Assembly (NCBI GenBank): GCA_945873955.1
Contig: CAMCFA010000001.1
Span: forward strand, 358,759 to 422,758
Source: an uncultured Clostridia bacterium
Lineage (GTDB): Bacteria > Bacillota > Clostridia > Oscillospirales > Ruminococcaceae
Length of the DNA stretch: 64,000 nucleotides
Direction of reading: 5' to 3'
Made by a program: the position numbers and the translations under genes. The notes under the pieces are model-generated. The model saw nothing but the letters and a program-made list of their open reading frames with translations. It did not search any database and was not told the DNA's origin. Shown in pieces: positions 51,402 through 59,310 of the stretch (position 1 is the first letter of the stretch; the number at the start of each line of letters is the position of its first letter).

Positions 51402-52490
51402 TTAGTCCAGATAACCCTTTGCAGCAAGCAGCTCTGCCATTTCAACGGCACCGCCTGCAGCGCCTCTGAGGGTGTTATGGGACAGGCATACGAACTTGTA
51501 GTCAAACATTGTGTCGGGGCGAAGTCTGCCGACGGATACAGCCATACCGCCCTCAAGGTTGCGGTGCAGCTTAGCCTGCGGCATGTTGTCCTCCTCGAAG
51601 TAGTGAATGAACTGCTTCGGAGCAGAGGGCAGCTTGAGTGCCTGCGGCTCGCCGGAATATTCAGCCCAGATCTTCTTGATCTCCTCCATAGAGGGCTTAT
51701 TCTCGAAATTTACGAAAACAGCCGCGAAATGTCCGTTGGAAACCGGAACTCTGAGGCACTGGGTGGTGATCAGCGGGGACTGAGCCTTTACGATCTCATT
51801 GCCCTCGACATGACCCCATACCTTCAGCGGCTCCTGCTCGGACTTCTCCTCCTCGCCGCCGATATAGGGAATCAGATTATCAACCATTTCCGGCCATGTT
51901 TCAAAGGTCTTGCCTGCGCCGGAAATAGCCTGATAAGTACAAGCGAGGATATTCTTGATACCGAACTTTCTCAGCGGAGAAAGAGCCGGTACATAGCTCT
52001 GGATAGAGCAGTTGGACTTTACGGAGATGAAGCCGCGCTTTGTGCCGAGGCGCTTCTTCTGCGCGTCGATTATCGCAGCGTGATCTGCGTTTACCTCCGG
52101 GATTATCATGGGAACGTCCGGGGTGAAGCGGTGTGCGGAGTTGTTGGACATTACGGGGCACTCAGCCTTTGCGTATTCTTCTTCCAGCGCGCGGATCTCG
52201 TCCTTCTTCATGTCTACTGCGCAGAACACGAAATCTACCTTAGAGGCGATCTCCTTTACGTCTGCGGTAGCGTCGTTGATGACGATATTCTCCATGCTCT
52301 TGGGCATGGGGGTGTCCATAAGCCAGCGGTCGCCGACTGCCTCTTTGTAGGTTTTGCCTGCGGAACGCGGGGAAGCTGCAAGAGCAACCACGTTGAACCA
52401 CGGGTGATTTTCCAGCAGCGTTGCGAAACGCTGACCAACCATTCCTGTTGCGCCGATTATACCGACATTGTACTTTTCTTTCATGACCAT
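51402..52490 (-). CDS. asd: Aspartate-semialdehyde dehydrogenase
   Basis: A 362-residue enzyme reducing aspartyl phosphate to the semialdehyde. IGATGMVGQRFATLL is the NADP loop and VKSNCSIQSYVPAL holds the catalytic Cys. The length and the archaeal/fungal-type motif order indicate the longer asd subclass. First gene of the lysine operon, controlled by the upstream riboswitch. Confidence 0.95.
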   Translation of the reverse strand: MVMKEKYNVGIIGATGMVGQRFATLLENHPWFNVVALAASPRSAGKTYKEAVGDRWLMDTPMPKSMENIVINDATADVKEIASKVDFVFCAVDMKKDEIRALEEEYAKAECPVMSNNSAHRFTPDVPMIIPEVNADHAAIIDAQKKRLGTKRGFISVKSNCSIQSYVPALSPLRKFGIKNILACTYQAISGAGKTFETWPEMVDNLIPYIGGEEEKSEQEPLKVWGHVEGNEIVKAQSPLITTQCLRVPVSNGHFAAVFVNFENKPSMEEIKKIWAEYSGEPQALKLPSAPKQFIHYFEEDNMPQAKLHRNLEGGMAVSVGRLRPDTMFDYKFVCLSHNTLRGAAGGAVEMAELLAAKGYLD

Positions 52491-52530
52491 GTATCCTTTC
52501 TCTTTTTAAATAAAATAACGCCAGATAATG

Positions 52531-52559
52531 CAAAAAGCCGATGAGAAAAATCATCGGCT
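52531..52559 (-). terminator. Riboswitch-controlled terminator upstream of asd
   Basis: Minus-strand AGCCGATGA pairs with TCATCGGCT across six bases, followed by TTTTTGC. It lies between the lysine aptamer and asd, as expected of an expression platform. Confidence 0.88.
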
Positions 52560-52590
52560 CATAATGGTAATATCGGATATGTAAATATGC

Positions 52591-52748
52591 GATAGCTCTC
52601 CATCAGACCGATGACAACCGTACGCCTGTTTAACGCACAGCCAGATATGCACATTGCGGAATGTACATTCTTCGGCGGTAAGCCTTTCGCCCCGACAATC
52701 TCCGCAGACTGCCGCGCCGGAGTTACTGATCTGTCCCGCGCCTCTATC
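52591..52748 (-). promoter_or_regulatory. Lysine riboswitch (L box)
   Basis: On the minus strand GATAGAGGCGCGG begins the aptamer and GGAGAGCTATC closes it. Between them are CAGTAACTCCGGCG, GGCTTACCGCCGAAG, CTGGCTGTGCGTTAAA and GTTGTCATCGG, matching the five-helix L-box consensus. Lysine binding would favour the downstream terminator and shut off asd-dapA-dapB. Confidence 0.92.
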
Positions 52749-52779
52749 AGCTTTGGGGTGATACCCCCTGCTTTTATTT

Positions 52780-52808
52780 ATTTTATCACAATAGCCCTTT
52801 CTTGTCAA
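52780..52808 (-). promoter_or_regulatory. Promoter of the lysine operon
   Basis: Minus-strand TTGACA (52808-52803), 17-base spacer, TAAAAT (52785-52780), just upstream of the L box. Confidence 0.85.
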
Positions 52809-52875
52809 CCCCTATTCGTATAAATATTCTTAGATAAGAGATCATATTTTGGTTAATATACACAATGCAGAAAAA

Positions 52876-52904
52876 TTGATTTATTTGCGGATTTATGGTA
52901 AAAT
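52876..52904 (+). promoter_or_regulatory. Promoter of queA
   Basis: TTGATT (52876-52881), 17-base spacer, TAAAAT (52899-52904). Confidence 0.7.
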
Positions 52905-52935
52905 AAATATATTAATGTGAAAAGGAAAGAAAACC

Positions 52936-54024
52936 ATGACAATGCTGAAATCAGACTTTAACTACGAACTGCCGGAGGAGCTTATCGCCCAGACCCCGGC
53001 TGAACCGCGGGACAGCTCCCGGCTTATGGCTGTTGACAGAGCCACAGGAGAGATCACCCACGATCACTTCTATAATATATGCAATTATCTCCGTCCGGGT
53101 GACCTTCTGGTGATGAACGACAGCAAGGTGTTCCCCGCCCGTATCTACGGCACAAAGCGCGGCACCGGAGTCCCGGTGGAATTTCTGCTTCTGAAGCGGC
53201 TGAGCCTCACCGAATGGGAGACCCTTGTAAGACCCGGACGCAGGCTGAAGCCCGGCGCAGTCGTGGACTTCCCGGAGGGGCTGTCCGCGGAAATACTCGA
53301 CACGGTTGAGGACGGAAACCGGCTTGTCCGCTTCACTTTTGAGGGGGATTTCTTCGATATTCTGGACAGGATAGGACAAATGCCGCTGCCGCCCTATATC
53401 ACCGAAAAGCTCAAGGACAAGGATCGCTACAACACTATCTACTGCCGCGAGACCGGCTCTGCTGCCGCACCTACGGCAGGGCTGCACTTCACGGAGAACG
53501 TGTTCCGCTCCCTCGCCGAAAAGGGCGTTGATACCGCTTATGTTACGCTCCATGTCGGGCTGGGTACTTTCCGCCCTGTAAAGGAAGATAACATTCTCGA
53601 CCACAAAATGCATGTGGAGCATTACTCCGTGCCGGAGATCACCGCTGAAAAGATCCGCCGCTGCAAGGCGAACGGCGGACGTGTCGTTGCCGTCGGGACT
53701 ACCTCCTGCCGCACGCTGGAATCCGCCGCAGGGGTTCAGCCGGAGCTGTTCGCCCCCACCGAAGCAGATAAGGGGACGTCGCCGCTCACCGGCTCGCAAA
53801 GCCCCATTCTTACGCAGGACACCGGCATATTCATCTACCCCGGTTACGAATTCAAGGTGATCGACGGGCTTATCACGAACTTCCACCTGCCGGAAAGCAC
53901 GCTTATTATGCTTGTAAGCGCGTTCCTCGGTCGGGAAAGGACGCTTCATGCATACGAAGTCGCCGTGCAGGAGCGTTACAGATTTTTTTCATTCGGCGAC
54001 GCGATGTATATTGGCAACAAGTAA
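52936..54024 (+). CDS. queA: S-adenosylmethionine:tRNA ribosyltransferase-isomerase
   Basis: A 362-residue enzyme that transfers the ribosyl part of SAM to preQ1 in tRNA, making epoxyqueuosine. [35 protein letters not shown] and [13 protein letters not shown] are strong QueA signatures (first given here only as a landmark at residues 8-31). AAAAGGAAAG precedes the ATG at 52936. Other queuosine genes such as tgt are not in the window. Confidence 0.96.
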   Translation: MTMLKSDFNYELPEELIAQTPAEPRDSSRLMAVDRATGEITHDHFYNICNYLRPGDLLVMNDSKVFPARIYGTKRGTGVPVEFLLLKRLSLTEWETLVRPGRRLKPGAVVDFPEGLSAEILDTVEDGNRLVRFTFEGDFFDILDRIGQMPLPPYITEKLKDKDRYNTIYCRETGSAAAPTAGLHFTENVFRSLAEKGVDTAYVTLHVGLGTFRPVKEDNILDHKMHVEHYSVPEITAEKIRRCKANGGRVVAVGTTSCRTLESAAGVQPELFAPTEADKGTSPLTGSQSPILTQDTGIFIYPGYEFKVIDGLITNFHLPESTLIMLVSAFLGRERTLHAYEVAVQERYRFFSFGDAMYIGNK

Positions 54025-54039
54025 CAGAATTTATTTGGC

Positions 54040-54073
54040 AAAGCGCTTTCTTTTTCTAGGGAGCGCTTTCTTC
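54040..54073 (+). terminator. Terminator of queA
   Basis: AAAGCGCT pairs with AGCGCTTT across a T-rich loop; CTTC follows, so it is moderate in strength. Confidence 0.65.
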
Positions 54074-54228
54074 ATAATGTCAGCTTCATATATTTCTGCA
54101 ACTTTCATATAGTTGTTTTGCACAATTTATTTACTTAGATTTCTTCGTACTGCTAAAAATTCTTTCTCATTTTTCATATTTCTGTCACACAAATCGTTTA
54201 TAATCTAATTACAGTAAAAACAAGGGCG

Positions 54229-54960
54229 GTGAGTGAAACGGCTTACGCAAACACCTTCATGCGGCGGGAGATAAAGTACCTTCTGACAGCGCAGCAGCAG
54301 GAGGATATCCTTGAACGTATCTACACATACATGACAGAGGACAGGTACTCAAACCAGACGATAAGCTCCCTCTACTGCGACAATGACGAGGACATACTGA
54401 TCCGCACCTCGCTGGATAAGCCGATATACAAGGAAAAGCTGCGGCTGAGGGCTTACGGCACGCCGCAGGACGACAGCCGGGTATTTCTGGAGATCAAGAA
54501 GAAGTTCGACGGAGTTGTTTACAAGCGGCGCGCGAAAATGAACTTCGCCGAAGCTATGAACTATCTTAACGACGGCGTTCTTCCGGACTTCACGCGATAT
54601 AACGAACAGCAGGTCATAGCGGAGATAAGCTACATGGTGCAGAGATCCCGCCTAAAACCAAAAGCCGCGATATTTTACGACCGCCGGGCGTTCTTCGGGA
54701 ACGACGACCACGAGCTGCGGCTCACCCTTGACGGAAACGTGAGATACCGCCTTGACGACCTAGACCTTAGAAACGGCACGGAGGGCATACAGCTTGCGGG
54801 GCAGCCGCACTGCGTTATGGAGATCAAATCTGCTAACGCGATACCGCTGTGGCTCGCAGAGATACTCACCGAGCTTGCGCTGTACCCCGGTTCGTTCTCA
54901 AAATACGGCTCGGTCTATCGTGAAAAGCTGACCCGTACCCGCGACACAATAAAAATATAA
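54229..54960 (+). CDS. VTC-domain (polyphosphate polymerase-like) protein
   Basis: A 243-residue protein of the VTC/CYTH-like tunnel fold: RREIKYLLTAQQQ near the N-terminus, basic strand motifs EKLRLRAYG and FLEIKKKFDGVVYKRR, and VMEIKSANAIPLWL near the end, all typical of VTC4-type domains that bind nucleotide and polyphosphate. Start is uncertain: GTG at 54229 with AAGGG very close, or ATG at 54259. Encoded with DUF4956 and DUF4353 genes, a recurring trio in Firmicutes whose joint role is not known. Confidence 0.8.
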   Translation: MSETAYANTFMRREIKYLLTAQQQEDILERIYTYMTEDRYSNQTISSLYCDNDEDILIRTSLDKPIYKEKLRLRAYGTPQDDSRVFLEIKKKFDGVVYKRRAKMNFAEAMNYLNDGVLPDFTRYNEQQVIAEISYMVQRSRLKPKAAIFYDRRAFFGNDDHELRLTLDGNVRYRLDDLDLRNGTEGIQLAGQPHCVMEIKSANAIPLWLAEILTELALYPGSFSKYGSVYREKLTRTRDTIKI

Positions 54961-54979
54961 CATCAATGGAGTAAAGACA

Positions 54980-55651
54980 ATGTTTGATTCGATCATCAGT
55001 TCCACAGGACTTACCACGGATTCCGCGCTTATCTGCACTGCTGTTTCCCTCGGCTTCGGACTGCTGGCGGCGCTGTTGTACCGTATCGGCACAAAGCAAC
55101 CCTCCCGCAGCATGATGATTACCCTTATCGTACTGCCCACGCTGGTTCAGGCGGTCATCATGCTGGTGAACGGCTCTGTGGGCGCTGGTATAGCGGTCAT
55201 GGGTGCGTTCAATCTGGTGCGTTTCCGTTCGGCGCCGGGCTGCGCAAGGGATATATGCTACATCTTCTACACCATGTGCATTGGTCTTGCCACCGGAATG
55301 GGCTATGTCGGCTTCGCGCTGCTGCTCGCGCTTGCTGTGGGCGCGGTGCTGGCGGTACTCAGCTTTGTGCCGTGGTTCAGAGAGCGTCAGGACAAGAAGC
55401 TGCTGCGCGTGGTTATTCCGGAAAACCTCGACTACAACGGCGTTTTTGACGATATCTTCGCGGAATATCTCACCAGCTTCAAGCTGGTGCAGGTTAAGAC
55501 CACCGCAATGGGAACTCTGTTCGACCTGCGGTATGAGGTCACTGAAAAAGATCCCTCCCGCCAGAAGGAAATGCTTGACAAAATACGCACCCGCAACGGA
55601 AATCTCACCATTTCGCTGGGAACAGTACAGCAGCCCAGTGAGACACTCTGA
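54980..55651 (+). CDS. DUF4956 membrane protein
   Basis: A 223-residue protein with four or five membrane segments and a cytoplasmic C-terminal alpha/beta domain (LRVVIPENLDYNGVFDDIF onwards). GSVGAGIAVMGAFNLVRFRS matches the DUF4956 core, which resembles MgtC-like proteins. It lies 19 bases after the VTC gene and 48 before the DUF4353 gene, consistent with one operon. Confidence 0.85.
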   Translation: MFDSIISSTGLTTDSALICTAVSLGFGLLAALLYRIGTKQPSRSMMITLIVLPTLVQAVIMLVNGSVGAGIAVMGAFNLVRFRSAPGCARDICYIFYTMCIGLATGMGYVGFALLLALAVGAVLAVLSFVPWFRERQDKKLLRVVIPENLDYNGVFDDIFAEYLTSFKLVQVKTTAMGTLFDLRYEVTEKDPSRQKEMLDKIRTRNGNLTISLGTVQQPSETL

Positions 55652-55699
55652 TACACAACACCACAACATTTTCACTGTCTTTAATAAGGAGAGCAAATC

Positions 55700-57673
55700 A
55701 TGAAATACAGCCTTAAAGCGCTTGCAGCGCTTTGTTCCATTGCAATATCAATGAACACCGGGTGCAGCGGCAGCCCCGCTTCCTCCACGGACAGCGCCTC
55801 TGATGAGGGCAGCTCCGGCGCACTGACTGATTCGGCGATGACCTCTGACTCTGTGAACAGTTCCACAATGAAAACTGTGAGCAGCAAGGATCTCACCCCT
55901 GCCACCAAGTCCGGAAGCTCCGTAACCTTCACTGAAAACGGCGCGGAGATCACCTCCGGCGGCACAGTCAGCGGCAATGTCGTAACTATCACACAGCCGG
56001 GTACCTATTCCGTGTCCGGAAGCTGCTCCAACGGGCAGCTTGTCATAAACTGCGGCAAGAACGACGACGTTTCACTTATTCTGAACGGCTTGGAGCTTAC
56101 CTGCTCCAACGGACCTGCGATACTCTGTGAGAGCGCCGAAAAGCTGGTTATCACCCTCGCTGGCGAAACGGTAAACACCCTGTCCGACGGCAGTGGCTAC
56201 ACCACCGAAGCCGCAGAGGACACCGGCGCTGCGCTGTTCTCCCGTGATACGCTGGTCATCAACGGCACAGGAACGCTCAACGTAAACGGCGTATACCGCG
56301 ACGGTATAAAGAGCAAGGACGGTCTAAAGCTCTGCGGCGGTACGATCAACGTCACCTCTGTTGAGGACGGCATAATCGGCAAGGACTATCTGCTTGCTGC
56401 TGCGGGAACTGTCACCGTAAACAGCGGCTTCGACGGGCTGAAATCCACTAACTCCACTGATACTGAGAAAGGCTACGTCAGCGTTACCGGCGGCAGCTAC
56501 AAGCTGGTTTGCGGCAACGACGGCATACAGGCGGAAACCTATCTCAACATTTCCGGCGGCGAAATTGACGTGGTTTCAGGCGGTGGAAGCTCCACCGTTG
56601 AGTATAAACAGACTGAAAACGGCGGTGGCGGCGGACGCTGGGGACGCTTCTCCGACATGGACGGAGCATTTGACTTCGGCGACATGACCGCCGAGGACGG
56701 CAGTTCTGCGGACAGCATGAAAGGACTCAAAGCAAACGGCGGTATTCTCATCACCGGCGGCACTATCACTGCCGACTGCGCTGATGATACTATCCACTCC
56801 GGCGGCAGTATCACCATTGACGGCGGGTCATTTACTCTCTCCAGCGGCGACGACGGTATCCACTCCGACACTGTTCTAACCATAAGCAACGGCGAGATCA
56901 ATATTCTCGCAAGCTACGAGGGTCTTGAAGGCACTGGTGTGGAACTTAACGGCGGCACGATCTGCCTTACGGCATTCGACGACGGCATAAACGCTAGCGG
57001 AACGACCGGAAGCGCTGATGCCTACATCTCGGTATCCGGCGGCAGTATCACTGTGAACGCCGACGGCGACGGTGTAGACTCCAACGGTACGATATCAATG
57101 AGCGGCGGCACGCTGGTGGTATTCGGTTCGACGAACAGCGGAAACGGCGCTCTGGACTATGAAACCTCCTTTGCAATGAGCGGCGGCACGCTGATAGCCC
57201 TCGGCTCTCAGGGAATGGCGCAGGCACCCAGCACTCTGTCGCAGCCCTGCCTTTCGATTTACAGCAATGTTTCTGCGGGCAGCACTATTGAGGTACGGGA
57301 CGCCGACGGCGAAACGATAATCAGCACGGTAACGCCTAAAACCTGCCAGTCGCTGATATTCTCCACTGCTGAGTTCGTAAGCGGGCAGACCTATTCTATC
57401 TATGCGGACGAAGTTCTGCTTACGCAGGTCACAGCAACTGATGGTGTGAGCGGCGACGGCGCGACCGGCAGCGGCGGAAGCTGGAATCACGGCGGCGACG
57501 CGGCGTGGGGCGGCGGCACAAAACCCGGCAAGGGCGACTTCACACGACCCGAAAAGCCAACAGACGGACAAATGCAGCCCCCGGACGGCGAAGCTCCGCA
57601 AATGCCCGCTGACGGCAACAGACCTGCTCCCCCGGATATGACCGGCGGGACAAACAGCACTTCGGCGGCGTGA
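55700..57673 (+). CDS. Surface carbohydrate-binding DUF4353 repeat protein
   Basis: A 657-residue secreted protein. The signal peptide ends near MNTGC, a slightly atypical lipobox, followed by a Ser-rich linker. Residues about 80-520 are repeated Gly/Asp strands of the type GTxxVNGxxxDGIKSKDG, ISGGEIDVVSGG and DDGIHSD, predicting a right-handed beta-helix as in DUF4353. The tail is Gly/Pro/Asp-rich (PPDGEAPQMPADGN). AAGGAG precedes the ATG. In related clusters such proteins accompany CotH-like or VTC-like proteins; cell-surface glycan or cellulose interaction is a guess. Confidence 0.8.
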   Translation: MKYSLKALAALCSIAISMNTGCSGSPASSTDSASDEGSSGALTDSAMTSDSVNSSTMKTVSSKDLTPATKSGSSVTFTENGAEITSGGTVSGNVVTITQPGTYSVSGSCSNGQLVINCGKNDDVSLILNGLELTCSNGPAILCESAEKLVITLAGETVNTLSDGSGYTTEAAEDTGAALFSRDTLVINGTGTLNVNGVYRDGIKSKDGLKLCGGTINVTSVEDGIIGKDYLLAAAGTVTVNSGFDGLKSTNSTDTEKGYVSVTGGSYKLVCGNDGIQAETYLNISGGEIDVVSGGGSSTVEYKQTENGGGGGRWGRFSDMDGAFDFGDMTAEDGSSADSMKGLKANGGILITGGTITADCADDTIHSGGSITIDGGSFTLSSGDDGIHSDTVLTISNGEINILASYEGLEGTGVELNGGTICLTAFDDGINASGTTGSADAYISVSGGSITVNADGDGVDSNGTISMSGGTLVVFGSTNSGNGALDYETSFAMSGGTLIALGSQGMAQAPSTLSQPCLSIYSNVSAGSTIEVRDADGETIISTVTPKTCQSLIFSTAEFVSGQTYSIYADEVLLTQVTATDGVSGDGATGSGGSWNHGGDAAWGGGTKPGKGDFTRPEKPTDGQMQPPDGEAPQMPADGNRPAPPDMTGGTNSTSAA

Positions 57674-57694
57674 TCACGATAAATCGCATAAGAA

Positions 57695-57725
57695 AAAGAC
57701 TGTTGCAGAAGCGACAGTCTTTTTT
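57695..57725. terminator. Convergent terminator
   Basis: AAAGACTGT pairs with ACAGTCTTT, followed by TTT on the plus strand; A-rich on the other side, so it also suits the minus-strand thiN transcript. Confidence 0.85.
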
Positions 57726-57734
57726 GTGTATGGC

Positions 57735-58346
57735 TCAATTCCCGCGGTGCTCAACGATAAGCGCCGTGCCGCCGTGGACGATTATCCTGCCGATGTCCTC
57801 TGCGACCTCGTTGCTCACTCCAAGCGGGTAGCCATTGTCTAGGCGGTAGCGGACGATCTCATACTTCATGCCGAACTCGCTGACTATGCAGGTCTCCCCG
57901 TAGGAAAACACCGAAACATACCCGCGGAACTTCGGTATCGCGATCTCACGTTCGTGCAGCAGGTAGACACGCTCCTCCCGCCCGATAATAACGCCGTTCA
58001 CGCCGCGCCTGCGCAGCAGCTCCAGCGTCTGGATATTCGCAAGGGTGTGATCAGTCCTGCCGCCAAGCGCGCAGTACAGCCGTATCTCATCGCAGTCCTC
58101 TGCTATTGCTGCTTCACAGGCTAAGATAGTGTCGGTGTCGTCCTTTTCCGGCTCGGCACGAAGCACGCGCACTCCCTCCGGCGGGACGCGCCCGGCGCTG
58201 TCGAAATCTCCGACGGCTATATCCGGGGTGATCCCCGCTGCAAGCGCGTGATCCAGCCCCCTGTCGGCGCAAATGATAAGTCCCTCCGGCTTTTCCGGCA
58301 GGAACACCTCCGGCGAACCGCAGATCACCGAACAGATCTTCGCCAT
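57735..58346 (-). CDS. thiN: Thiamine diphosphokinase
   Basis: A 203-residue enzyme pyrophosphorylating thiamine to TPP. ICADRGLDHALAAGITPDIAVGDFDS and DDTDTILACEAA are YloS/ThiN signatures (landmarks at residues 25-50 and 69-80); GGRTDHTLANI follows. It lies four bases after rsgA, the standard Firmicutes order. Confidence 0.94.
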   Translation of the reverse strand: MAKICSVICGSPEVFLPEKPEGLIICADRGLDHALAAGITPDIAVGDFDSAGRVPPEGVRVLRAEPEKDDTDTILACEAAIAEDCDEIRLYCALGGRTDHTLANIQTLELLRRRGVNGVIIGREERVYLLHEREIAIPKFRGYVSVFSYGETCIVSEFGMKYEIVRYRLDNGYPLGVSNEVAEDIGRIIVHGGTALIVEHRGN

Positions 58347-58350
58347 ATAA

Positions 58351-59292
58351 TCACTCCCAGTCGTTTATTTTGCTTGCTTCCTCGTACATGCGCAGGTAGC
58401 TTTCATAACGGGACTTGGCAATCTTCCCGCACTGCACCGCCTCCCGTACGGCGCAGCCCTTTTCCTTGACGTGCGCGCAGTCGGTAAACTGGCATTTCCC
58501 AGCGAACTCCGCGAACTCCCGGAAGCTGTTGTCCAGCTCCCCGGCGGGGATACGGCAGTAGCGCTCGGTGTCCACGGTGGAGAATCCCGGCGTATCCGCT
58601 GCGTAGCCGCTCATTGACCCGTCCAGCTCAGACAGGCGGTATAGCTGCGCCTGCCGGGTGGTGTGCTTACCTCTCCCCAGCTTCTTGCTGATGACCCCGG
58701 TTTCCAGCCCAAGCTGCGGGAACAGGGCGTTCAGCAGGCTGGATTTTCCCACGCCGGAATTGCCGATAAATGCGGTTATTCTGCCGTTGATGAAGCTGCG
58801 CACATTATCTGCGCCTTCCCCGGTGAGATTGTTCACCATGCACACAGAAATACCGATATCATGGTATATTTCCGCCAGCTCGTCCGCATTCTCCAGATCC
58901 GGCTTTGTGAACGCTATCATAGGCTCAATGCCTTTGCTGTCCGCTATCGCGATCAGCTTGTCAAGTACGAAACGGTTCGGAGCGGGATCGCAGCAGCTTA
59001 TCACGAACACTATCCCGTCAAGGTTAGCCAGCGGCGGGCGCACAAGGTAATTACGGCGCTCCAGTATCTCCGCGACCAGCGGCTCTTGATTCTCCTGCCT
59101 CTCCACAACAACATAATCCCCGGCGCTGGGGCTGATCCCGTTCTGCCGGAAAAGCCCGCGGGCGGCGCATTTGAACGTCCTGCCGTCCGGCTCTCCCCTT
59201 CCGTCCTTCTCATAGCCCGAAAGGGCGTCCACATAATAGACGCCCCCGACTGCTTTTGTAATTATTCCGTAATCATGATATTCAGCAGAAAT
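58351..59292 (-). CDS. rsgA: Ribosome small subunit-dependent GTPase A
   Basis: A circularly permuted GTPase for 30S maturation: N-terminal OB fold, then FTKPDLEN (G4), GNSGVGKSSLLN (G1), DTPGF (G3) and a zinc site CQFTDCAHVKEKGCAV. The first in-frame GTG (59232) would remove the first OB strand, GIITKAVGGVYYV, which is clearly coded upstream. No ATG, GTG or TTG lies in frame there; ATT at 59292, seven bases after AAGGGGG, fits best. Rare ATT initiation or a one-base deletion near a downstream ATG (59274) are the options. Confidence 0.9.
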   Translation of the reverse strand: MSAEYHDYGIITKAVGGVYYVDALSGYEKDGRGEPDGRTFKCAARGLFRQNGISPSAGDYVVVERQENQEPLVAEILERRNYLVRPPLANLDGIVFVISCCDPAPNRFVLDKLIAIADSKGIEPMIAFTKPDLENADELAEIYHDIGISVCMVNNLTGEGADNVRSFINGRITAFIGNSGVGKSSLLNALFPQLGLETGVISKKLGRGKHTTRQAQLYRLSELDGSMSGYAADTPGFSTVDTERYCRIPAGELDNSFREFAEFAGKCQFTDCAHVKEKGCAVREAVQCGKIAKSRYESYLRMYEEASKINDWE

Positions 59293-59310
59293 ATCATTAC
59301 CCCCTTGAAA

